Assembly (NCBI GenBank): GCA_945788595.1
Contig: CALZMS010000079.1
Location: 1-5,764 of the forward strand
Direction of reading: 5' to 3'
Length of the DNA stretch: 5,764 nucleotides
Origin: an uncultured Lachnospiraceae bacterium
GTDB taxonomy: Bacteria > Bacillota > Clostridia > Lachnospirales > Lachnospiraceae
In this document: one piece after another, positions 1 through 4,986 of the stretch
Position numbering within the stretch: position 1 is the first letter of the stretch
How the letters are laid out: every line of letters starts with the position of its first letter
Position numbers and translations under genes: made by a program
Notes under the pieces: generated by a model
Databases searched by the model: none
Seen by the model: the letters and a program-made list of their open reading frames with translations, nothing else
Told to the model about the DNA's origin: nothing

Positions 1-1365
1 CAGATTCAGATACATATGAGAAAGATCCTTTTCATTGACGATCCAGCCCATTTTGATCTGGACGCTTTCTCCCGGTTTCAGGCTGGAAATATAATTTCCG
101 CCGTTTCCATACGCTTCGGAAACACTGTAATATACCATTTCCTTTCTACCGGCTTTGCTGCTGCCCTCAATGCAATCGTAGCCGTCCCCACTAGCATTTG
201 CATTATCGTAAATCTGGTAAGTTCCATCCTTTTCGTCCGCAAACAACAGAGAGCTCAGGTACTGAATATGACAGAGTTTTGCATCACTCTTACTGGTATA
301 GGTGGCTGTCACCAGGACAAATTTCTGATCTTGCAATTCTGTTTTAACTACTTCGTCCAGTGTATTGATGCCATCGCCTTTTTTGATATAGGAAAGCTTA
401 TTTTGTACCAGCTTTCCGTCACTGCCCACAACATCCTCCCATTCTTCCGGAATGGTCTCACCCGCTATAAGACTGAGATTATCCGCGATCTGTACGTTGT
501 CTACAGCAACAGAGAAATCCGAGGTCTCTATATCATTTCCTTCTGTATCCTCGGCAAAAACACGCAAAGTAAATGCATCTCCCTGCTGATGCAGCGTCAG
601 TTTATCTGCCTCCACTTCCAATGTCTCTGACGAACCCGAAGCCTCTGTCCCGGGATTGGCAAAATCACTCCATGTCCACAAGCCTTCCGTCTCCAGCATC
701 TTGCCCGTCTCCTCCAAAGTCAGCGTCTCTGCCACCTTATAGGCCTCTTCTTTCGTCACATCATTGCCGATGGCTACCACCAGCACCCTGTATTCTTCCG
801 GAAACATCAGATACATTCGCTGATTGTATTCTTCATCATCCGCAAACTTAAGATACACACCCTCATGCTCGCCGAACATGATTTTTTCACTCGCTTCTAC
901 GCCCAGATCTGTGTAGGACTGATCCAGACTATTTTCATCCATGAGCACTGTCGCAAAAGCAAAACCTCCATGACAAGGAGTCTCTGTATTCTCCAGATGA
1001 GTTTCATCTCTCCAGTCCATCCCTTCCGGAATATACCCTGCCTGTACCCTGACATCAGAGACCTGCTTTGGCAGCGTTTTCATGTTATCCCCCTTCAGGG
1101 CTGTATCCACACCGTACTTTCCCTGCTTTTCCATATACATATGATACAATCCTGTACCGGCATAAGCCAGGGAAGCTGTAGCCAGTACACACACCGCCAC
1201 GGCTGCCGCTGCCTTTCTCAGACTGCGGTGCATCCGGGATGTTTTTCGTTGCATGGGAATAATTTTCCTCTTCGCCTGCAGCTGCCTGTCTACTTCTTTT
1301 TCTATCATTTGATGGATAAAATCCGGAGTTTCCGGAAATTCATTTTTTAAATTCTCCAGGTTCAT
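1..1365 (-). CDS. Putative membrane-anchored anti-sigma factor, DUF4367-like (3' end cut off)
   Basis: The frame is open from the start codon to the window edge (455 codons, no stop), so the C-terminus is missing. Residues 1-48 are hydrophilic and end in a basic stretch (QRKTSRMHRSLRK). Residues about 51-70 form one membrane segment (alanine-rich, then VCVLATASLAYAG), so the remaining 385 or so residues should lie outside the cell. Residues 105-220 resemble the DUF4367 pattern: a YIPEGMDW motif near the start, a G-E-x-x-G-V-Y-L strand, and an ending like VTKEEAYKVAETLTL. A second external region, about 245 to the end, is beta-rich. There is no HxxxCxxC zinc anti-sigma motif. It lies 59 bases after an ECF sigma gene in the same direction, the usual place for the sigma's inhibitor; its role is inferred mainly from that. 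Start: GGGGT lies six bases before the ATG at 1365. In-frame ATGs at 1371 and 1404 are possible but have weaker ribosome sites. Confidence 0.72.
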   Translation of the reverse strand, partial: MNLENLKNEFPETPDFIHQMIEKEVDRQLQAKRKIIPMQRKTSRMHRSLRKAAAAVAVCVLATASLAYAGTGLYHMYMEKQGKYGVDTALKGDNMKTLPKQVSDVRVQAGYIPEGMDWRDETHLENTETPCHGGFAFATVLMDENSLDQSYTDLGVEASEKIMFGEHEGVYLKFADDEEYNQRMYLMFPEEYRVLVVAIGNDVTKEEAYKVAETLTLEETGKMLETEGLWTWSDFANPGTEASGSSETLEVEADKLTLHQQGDAFTLRVFAEDTEGNDIETSDFSVAVDNVQIADNLSLIAGETIPEEWEDVVGSDGKLVQNKLSYIKKGDGINTLDEVVKTELQDQKFVLVTATYTSKSDAKLCHIQYLSSLLFADEKDGTYQIYDNANASGDGYDCIEGSSKAGRKEMVYYSVSEAYGNGGNYISSLKPGESVQIKMGWIVNEKDLSHMYLNL

Positions 1366-1424
1366 CTTCATACCCCATTTACTTTCTGATCTTATCTGAC
1401 TCATTTTTACAGTTTATCTCGATT

Positions 1425-1901
1425 TCAGGAGGCCGTCTCCAGCAGACGCCTCAGCTTCTGTCTGGCCCGGGCCAGCCGCTTCTGCACAGCACCCTCGGAA
1501 ATTTCCAATACCTGCGCAATCTCCCGCACACTGAAATCCTCTCCGTAATACAGCACCACCGGAACTCTAAGCTCCTCCTGCAGCTGACTGACAGCCCGGT
1601 ACAGATCACTGTAATCCTGCGGCTCGGGCACCACTTTGGCATCCATTTCTTCCCTCATATCCATGGGAATCTGTCTGCTCTTTTGCCGCAATATGTTGTA
1701 GCACTCATTGAGCAGTATCCGGATCAGCCATGTCTTTGCAAAAGCATCCTTTTTCAGGCTGTTTATTTTTGAGAAAGCTTTGACTATGGTTTCCTGAATG
1801 GCATCTGCGCAGTCCTGATCCTCTGATAAAATCGACCTGGCTGTCACATACATCTGCCTCTCCGAATCTATGATCAAAGCCCCCAGCTTTTCTTTTGTCA
1901 A
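1425..1901 (-). CDS. ECF-type RNA polymerase sigma-70 factor
   Basis: A 158-residue protein with only the two core sigma domains, the size expected for an extracytoplasmic-function sigma factor. Region 2 spans about residues 10-76: the DCADAIQETIVKAF stretch is the -10 recognition and core-binding helix, followed by TWLIRILLNECYNILR. Region 4 spans about 99-154: AVSQLQEELRVPVVLYY leads into the helix-turn-helix VREIAQVLEISEGAVQKRLA, which reads the -35 element, with RARQKLRRLL after it. It should direct RNA polymerase to a small stress or envelope regulon. I chose the TTG at 1901 because AAGGAAAGGTGG sits seven bases before it. An in-frame ATG at 1949 would add 16 residues (174 aa) but has no Shine-Dalgarno and overlaps a candidate -10 element. 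It is probably co-transcribed with, and held inactive by, the membrane protein that follows it. The exact ECF group is not assigned. Confidence 0.9.
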   Translation of the reverse strand: MTKEKLGALIIDSERQMYVTARSILSEDQDCADAIQETIVKAFSKINSLKKDAFAKTWLIRILLNECYNILRQKSRQIPMDMREEMDAKVVPEPQDYSDLYRAVSQLQEELRVPVVLYYGEDFSVREIAQVLEISEGAVQKRLARARQKLRRLLETAS

Positions 1902-1908
1902 ACCAGTT

Positions 1909-1920
1909 CCACCTTTCCTT
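1909..1920 (-). promoter_or_regulatory. Ribosome binding site that fixes the sigma-factor TTG start
   Basis: On the minus strand this reads AAGGAAAGGTGG; its AGGTGG core ends seven bases before TTG at 1901. The competing ATG at 1949 has no comparable purine-rich site upstream. This decides for the shorter, 158-residue product. Confidence 0.7.
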
Positions 1921-1947
1921 GCCGGCCGGCAAATTGTTTTTACATAC

Positions 1948-1980
1948 ATTAGACGTTAGAACACTAGAAATATCCCCGGG
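1948..1980 (-). promoter_or_regulatory. Candidate ECF-type (autoregulated) promoter of the sigma operon
   Basis: On the minus strand, CCCGGGGA (1980-1973) is followed after 17 bases by CGTCTAAT (1955-1948). Many Firmicutes ECF sigma factors use a -10 element with a CGTC/CGTA core and transcribe their own gene. Transcription would begin near 1941, leaving a leader of about 40 bases before the TTG start. The usual AAC-type -35 is absent, so the -35 assignment is a guess. Confidence 0.4.
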
Positions 1981-2156
1981 ATTTTTATTTTCTTTTGCGT
2001 TTTCTAATAAATTCTGCTTTTTACCTTGCTACTTGGCAGACTTATTTAATGTTTTTCCCTCTCTCGTCTGACCCGCTTCCTGAACGGACAGACTATTGGT
2101 TTATTTTTGAGAATCTAGTACGATTTGATAGTTTTCTTTTACAGTGAATTGAATTT

Positions 2157-2185
2157 ATTATAAATGTTTAATATGACTTGCACAA
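2157..2185 (-). promoter_or_regulatory. Candidate sigma-A promoter upstream of the sigma gene
   Basis: On the minus strand TTGTGC (2185-2180) and a perfect TATAAT (2162-2157) are separated by 17 bases. The -10 and spacing are ideal; the -35 matches TTGACA only in its first three bases. It would give a leader of about 250 bases before the sigma-factor start. The surrounding DNA is very AT-rich, so a chance match is possible. Confidence 0.35.
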
Positions 2186-2216
2186 AGCAAATAATGAAAT
2201 GATAAGATTAGATAAC

Positions 2217-2272
2217 AAAAACAGCTCTGCCCACGCCCCGGCCAGAACACTGTCCGGCCGGGAACACAGGCA
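2217..2272 (-). terminator. Probable terminator after the response regulator gene
   Basis: A strong hairpin begins 25 bases after the response-regulator stop codon. The inner stem is 10 pairs (2237-2246 with 2253-2262, one G-U pair, six-base loop, GC-rich). With one bulged base it extends by about 9 more pairs, several of them wobbles (2228-2236 with 2264-2272). On the minus strand a run of five Ts (2221-2217) follows, but six bases after the stem rather than directly, so this is not a textbook intrinsic terminator. Confidence 0.5.
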
Positions 2273-2296
2273 CAAAAATGCAGGCAACAAAAAAAC

Positions 2297-2986
2297 TTAC
2301 ACCTTAAAACGGTATCCCACACCCCAAATTGTCTCAATATACTGCGGCTTGGAAGTATTAAATTCGATCTTCTCACGGATCTTTTTGATATGTACTGTAA
2401 CCGTGGCGATATCACCGATGGATTCCATATCCCAAATCTTGGAAAACAATTCGTCCTTGGTAAATACACGGTTGGGATTCTGCGCCAGGAAAGTCAACAG
2501 GTCAAATTCCTTTGTGGTAAACTGCTTTTCCTCTCCGTTGACCCACACACGGCGGGCTGTCTTATCAATCTTGATCCCCCGGATCTCAATAATATCATTC
2601 TGGGGCATATTGCTGCCGATCAGCCGCTCATAACGGGCCAGATGCGCTTTCACGCGGGCAACCATTTCACTCGGACTGAAGGGCTTCGTGATATAGTCAT
2701 CCGCCCCAAGACCCAGACCGCGGATTTTGTCAATATCATCCTTCTTTGCAGAAACCAGGATCACCGGCGTATTTTTTGCCTTACGGATCTCCCGACAGAT
2801 CTCAAATCCATCCATTCCCGGCAGCATCAAATCCAGGATAAACAGATCAAAATCACCCTCCAGCGCCCGCTTCAGGCCGGTATCACCCCGGTTCTCGATC
2901 TCCACCGTAAATCCGGAAAGCTCCAGATAATCCTTCTCCAGCTCAGCAATCGCATCTTCATCCTCTATGATCAATATTTTACTCAT
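2297..2986 (-). CDS. OmpR-family two-component response regulator
   Basis: A cytoplasmic transcription factor of 229 residues, normal for the family. Residues 1-120 form the receiver: acidic pair E8-D9, phospho-acceptor D52 in FILDLMLPGMDG, switch serine S79 in VSAKK, and conserved K101 in KPFSPSE. Residues about 131-229 form the winged-helix output domain, with TTKEFDLLTFLAQNPNRVFT, recognition-helix region VTVHIKKIREKI and the terminal hairpin YIETIWGVGYRF. Phosphorylation should come from the kinase encoded just upstream, favouring dimer binding to direct repeats in target promoters. The ATG overlaps the end of the kinase gene by eight bases (ATGAGTAA), and an AGGAGG site nine bases before the ATG lies inside the kinase coding sequence, so the two are probably translationally coupled. 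It resembles the PhoP/VanR-type clade, but its targets cannot be read from the sequence. Confidence 0.95.
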   Translation of the reverse strand: MSKILIIEDEDAIAELEKDYLELSGFTVEIENRGDTGLKRALEGDFDLFILDLMLPGMDGFEICREIRKAKNTPVILVSAKKDDIDKIRGLGLGADDYITKPFSPSEMVARVKAHLARYERLIGSNMPQNDIIEIRGIKIDKTARRVWVNGEEKQFTTKEFDLLTFLAQNPNRVFTKDELFSKIWDMESIGDIATVTVHIKKIREKIEFNTSKPQYIETIWGVGYRFKV

Positions 2987-4487
2987 ACAATGGTACCTCC
3001 TGATATTTTCTGATCACAAAATAGATCGTAGTTCCTTCTCCTTCCACACTGGTCGCCCATACCTTGCCGCCGTGATCGTCCAGAATCTTTTTCACAATGG
3101 AAAGACCGATACCGCTGCCTCCCTTGGCAGAATTGCGGGAAGCGTCCGTGCGGTAAAACCGTTCAAAAATATACGGCACGTTTTTAGCTTCAATACCTTT
3201 GCCGTTATCCTCTATCTCCACCTGGATAAAATCTCCCACATCCTTTAACCGAATCTTTATTTTTCCCGGAGTTTTATCCATATATTTAATGGAATTGCTG
3301 ATGATATTGTTGATCACACGCTTCAGCTGCTCCACATCGGCAATGATCACCACATCCGGCGCTACCCGGTTATCGTATTCCAGAACCATTCCCCGTTCTT
3401 CCAGCTCCATGCCGAGTTCTTCCACACAATCGTTGAAATAATCCACCACGCACACTTTACTGAACGTATAAGGAATACGGTTCGTGTCGATTTTTGAATA
3501 AAACGTCAGCTCATTGATCAGCCGGTCCATATCATTAGCCTTCGTGTAGATCGTGCGGATATAACGGTCCATCTTCTCCGGCGTATCCGCCACGCCATCC
3601 ATAATACCCTCTACATAACCCTTAACCGCCGTAATGGGCGTTTTCAGATCATGGGAAATATTGCTGATCAGGGCCTTGCTCTCCCGGTCAAAGTTCATCT
3701 TTTCTTCCGTAGTGGCCTTAAGCCGCCGCCGCATATCTTCAAAATCCTCACAGAGATCATTGATCTCCTCCACATCACAGCCTTCTACCGTAAAATCAAG
3801 ATTTCCGTTTTTGATCTTATTCGTGGCTTCTTTAAGCTGGGTCAGCGGTACCTTAATGCTGTTGTAGATCCAGACAAGCAGACACATACTGGTCAATGCC
3901 AGTACAATGATCGCCGCCAGCAAAAGCTCGATCAACACCGTCCGTATATGCGGCACCAGTGCCGTAGAACTGGTGACAATAAACAGACTGGCGGGATGCT
4001 GTTCAGCTGTCACAAAATCGATCTGCTTTACCAACACACGGATCTTATCTCCCAGATAGATGCCATTGTGTTTATCATCCTCCACCCCTTTATACTGGGG
4101 AAGTTCTTCCACGATTTTATCTATACTGTTATGAAACAGATCATCCTCCAGGCCCGAATACCGGATCTCTCCATCCACCCGCAGCACCAATGCCGAATAT
4201 TTTTCCTTTAATTCTCTGTTCAGCTCATCCAGATATTCCGGATCAAGAACCTTCGTCTTATCTGTCTTGATCTGGTCTGCCAAACTATCCACATAAGAGG
4301 TTGTCAGATTACTGACCAAATTGGCGTTATCCGACAGATTATCATAGGTCACCTCCAGCCCCAGCGTCTTGCTCAGCGCATACATCTGGTATTTTGACAA
4401 ACCAAATACCAGCGTACTAATCAACAGCACCGGCAGGATCAAAATCAGCACAAAGGCCATAAACAGCCGTGTTTTCAATTTTTTCAA
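2979..4487 (-). CDS. Membrane sensor histidine kinase (HAMP-HisKA-HATPase_c)
   Basis: A 502-residue inner-membrane kinase that should autophosphorylate and pass the phosphate to the neighbouring response regulator. TM1 is about residues 8-30 and TM2 about 183-208; between them lies an external sensor of about 150 residues that I cannot assign to a family. A HAMP linker covers about 209-262, starting IYNSIKVPLTQLKEAT. HisKA follows with the phospho-accepting H279 in SHDLKTP. The ATPase domain has the N box (NNIISNSIKY, 393-402), G1 box DNGKGI (427-432), F box FERFYR (441-446) and G2 box GGSGIGLSIV (456-465); all catalytic motifs are intact. The start is TTG: AAAGGAGG (4503-4496) lies eight bases before it, and no in-frame ATG is nearby. 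The kinase gene comes first in the operon, the reverse of the commoner regulator-first order. The stimulus is unknown. Confidence 0.95.
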   Translation of the reverse strand: MKKLKTRLFMAFVLILILPVLLISTLVFGLSKYQMYALSKTLGLEVTYDNLSDNANLVSNLTTSYVDSLADQIKTDKTKVLDPEYLDELNRELKEKYSALVLRVDGEIRYSGLEDDLFHNSIDKIVEELPQYKGVEDDKHNGIYLGDKIRVLVKQIDFVTAEQHPASLFIVTSSTALVPHIRTVLIELLLAAIIVLALTSMCLLVWIYNSIKVPLTQLKEATNKIKNGNLDFTVEGCDVEEINDLCEDFEDMRRRLKATTEEKMNFDRESKALISNISHDLKTPITAVKGYVEGIMDGVADTPEKMDRYIRTIYTKANDMDRLINELTFYSKIDTNRIPYTFSKVCVVDYFNDCVEELGMELEERGMVLEYDNRVAPDVVIIADVEQLKRVINNIISNSIKYMDKTPGKIKIRLKDVGDFIQVEIEDNGKGIEAKNVPYIFERFYRTDASRNSAKGGSGIGLSIVKKILDDHGGKVWATSVEGEGTTIYFVIRKYQEVPLYE

Positions 4488-4495
4488 AGAATTTT

Positions 4496-4503
4496 CCTCC
4501 TTT
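4496..4503 (-). promoter_or_regulatory. Ribosome binding site fixing the kinase TTG start
   Basis: On the minus strand this reads AAAGGAGG, a near-perfect Shine-Dalgarno eight bases before TTG at 4487. The TTG leads straight into the charged KKLKTR stretch and first membrane helix, as expected for a kinase N-terminus. Confidence 0.8.
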
Positions 4504-4514
4504 GCTATTTGTTC

Positions 4515-4523
4515 ATTATAGCA
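4515..4523 (-). promoter_or_regulatory. Extended -10 promoter of the kinase-regulator operon
   Basis: On the minus strand the sequence TGCTATAAT is a perfect extended -10 (TGn-TATAAT). No good TTGACA-like -35 lies 16-18 bases upstream (CAACGG there), which fits either an extended -10 promoter or one needing an activator. The start would be near 4508, giving a leader of only about 20 bases that is mostly the ribosome binding site. Confidence 0.6.
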
Positions 4524-4551
4524 TAGGTAAAGTTTTGCCGTTGTGCTTTTT

Positions 4552-4581
4552 TATAAATCTTTTGTGAAAATACTATAAATC
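4552..4581. repeat. Direct repeat TATAAATC, 22-base period, upstream of the kinase promoter
   Basis: TATAAATC occurs at 4552-4559 and 4574-4581, two helical turns apart, about 45-75 bases upstream of the proposed kinase start point. That is a plausible position for a response-regulator site, but the motif is AT-rich and only two copies are present. Confidence 0.3.
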
Positions 4582-4697
4582 CTCTGGTAAAAACTGACTT
4601 TTTCCCTCACTCGTATCATGATTGTAACATCCTCGCCCCCTACCCATCCGGCTTTAAGTAGGATTTTCTTACTCAATATCTCTATTGAACCAAGTAA

Positions 4698-4717
4698 CCT
4701 TAAAAAACCTTAAAAAA
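4698..4717. repeat. Perfect tandem repeat CCTTAAAAAA x2 (phased A-tracts)
   Basis: Two identical 10-base units carry A-tracts spaced one helical turn apart, ending 24 bases before the metK -35 box. Such phasing bends DNA and may act like a distal UP element; it could equally be a direct-repeat operator for an OmpR-type regulator. Confidence 0.5.
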
Positions 4718-4741
4718 CTGACATTTCCCTGTATTTGTCTA

Positions 4742-4770
4742 TTGACGCGCTAATAAAAAGGCAGTATAGT
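4742..4770 (+). promoter_or_regulatory. Sigma-A promoter of metK
   Basis: TTGACG (4742-4747) and TATAGT (4765-4770) are separated by exactly 17 bases, each one mismatch from consensus. Transcription should begin about 4777, a few bases before the riboswitch P1 stem, as is typical for S-box leaders. Confidence 0.8.
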
Positions 4771-4787
4771 GGCTTTAGCAAAAAAAG

Positions 4788-4894
4788 AGTTCTCTTATTC
4801 AGAGTGGTGGAGATACATAGGATCGATGAAACCACGGCAACCCCTGCCAGCCAGGAAGGTGCCAACCTGAGCGATTTTTCGAACAATAAGGGGA
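4788..4894 (+). ncRNA. SAM-I (S-box) riboswitch
   Basis: A cis-acting RNA in the metK leader that binds S-adenosylmethionine. The conserved S-box core is present in order: AGAGTGGTGGAG, then GATGAAACCACGGCAACC (kink-turn and binding-site strand), a short P3 hairpin (CCTG/CAGG), and AAGGTGCCAACCTGAGCGA with the P4 stem AGGT/ACCT. P1 closes the four-way junction by pairing CTTATT (4794-4799) with AATAAG (4885-4890), extended outward by several pairs, some of them G-U. It sits between a strong promoter and a terminator hairpin and controls metK, the gene whose product makes the ligand. With SAM bound, P1 is held and the terminator can form; without SAM, the alternative hairpin at 4892-4921 forms instead. 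Confidence 0.95.
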
Positions 4895-4921
4895 TTTGAC
4901 ATAAATCATTATGTTAAGTCC
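4892..4921 (+). promoter_or_regulatory. Antiterminator hairpin of the metK attenuator
   Basis: GGATTTGACATAA (4892-4904) pairs over all 13 positions (two of them G-U) with TTATGTTAAGTCC (4909-4921), loop ATCA. Its left arm uses bases from the outer right side of P1, and its right arm takes the first six bases of the terminator stem, so it excludes both. It should be the low-SAM, transcription-on structure. Confidence 0.85.
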
Positions 4922-4945
4922 GCTTAGAAGTGGACTTATTTTTTT
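4916..4945 (+). terminator. Intrinsic terminator of the metK attenuator
   Basis: AAGTCCGCTT (4916-4925) pairs with AAGTGGACTT (4928-4937), with one G-T wobble and a very tight loop, followed at once by ATTTTTTT. It lies 41 bases before the metK start codon and is the SAM-bound, transcription-off structure of the riboswitch. Confidence 0.92.
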
Positions 4946-4986
4946 GAAAGAACACCATTTCGCAATAGCAAAAAAGGAGAATACTA

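Larger units (their letters stand above)
1902..2296. other. Intergenic region between the sigma gene and the two-component operon
   Basis: This 395-base stretch has no convincing gene. It holds, from right to left, the hairpin after the response regulator (2228-2272), the sigma-A-like promoter (2157-2185), a weak hairpin with arms GTCTG/CAGAC (2066-2093), the ECF-like promoter (1948-1980) and the sigma-factor ribosome site. An inverted repeat ATCCC-C-GGGAT at 1972-1982 overlaps the proposed -35. I see nothing else in 1990-2150, which is AT-rich. Confidence 0.6.
4488..4986. other. Divergent control region between the kinase operon and metK
   Basis: This 499-base stretch has no protein gene. 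It holds the leftward kinase promoter and ribosome site (4496-4523), the TATAAATC repeats (4552-4581), two small inverted repeats with no evident role (4657-4673, AGTAGGA/TCTTACT; 4674-4687, CAATA/TATTG), the A-tract repeat (4698-4717), the rightward metK promoter (4742-4770) and the metK leader with riboswitch and terminator. Nothing recognisable lies in 4582-4656. Confidence 0.7.

Noticed and set aside
16..1350. Several plus-strand open frames across the left end
   Set aside because: They are complementary to one uninterrupted 455-codon minus-strand frame with a membrane helix, a ribosome site and a sigma-factor neighbour.
1404..1425. ATG at 1404 as the start of the anti-sigma-like protein
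   Set aside because: It lacks a clear Shine-Dalgarno, while GGGGT lies six bases before the ATG at 1365; it remains a possible alternative.
2066..2093. Hairpin GTCTG/CAGAC followed by T-rich sequence on the plus strand, as a terminator
   Set aside because: The perfect stem is only five pairs, the loop is long, the T-run is distant, and no plus-strand gene lies upstream to be ended.
2390..3013. 207-codon plus-strand open frame opposite the response regulator
   Set aside because: The minus strand encodes an intact OmpR-family protein with all key residues; the plus frame shows no domain.
3651..4211. 186-codon plus-strand open frame opposite the histidine kinase
   Set aside because: Antisense to an intact kinase; no domain or ribosome site supports it.
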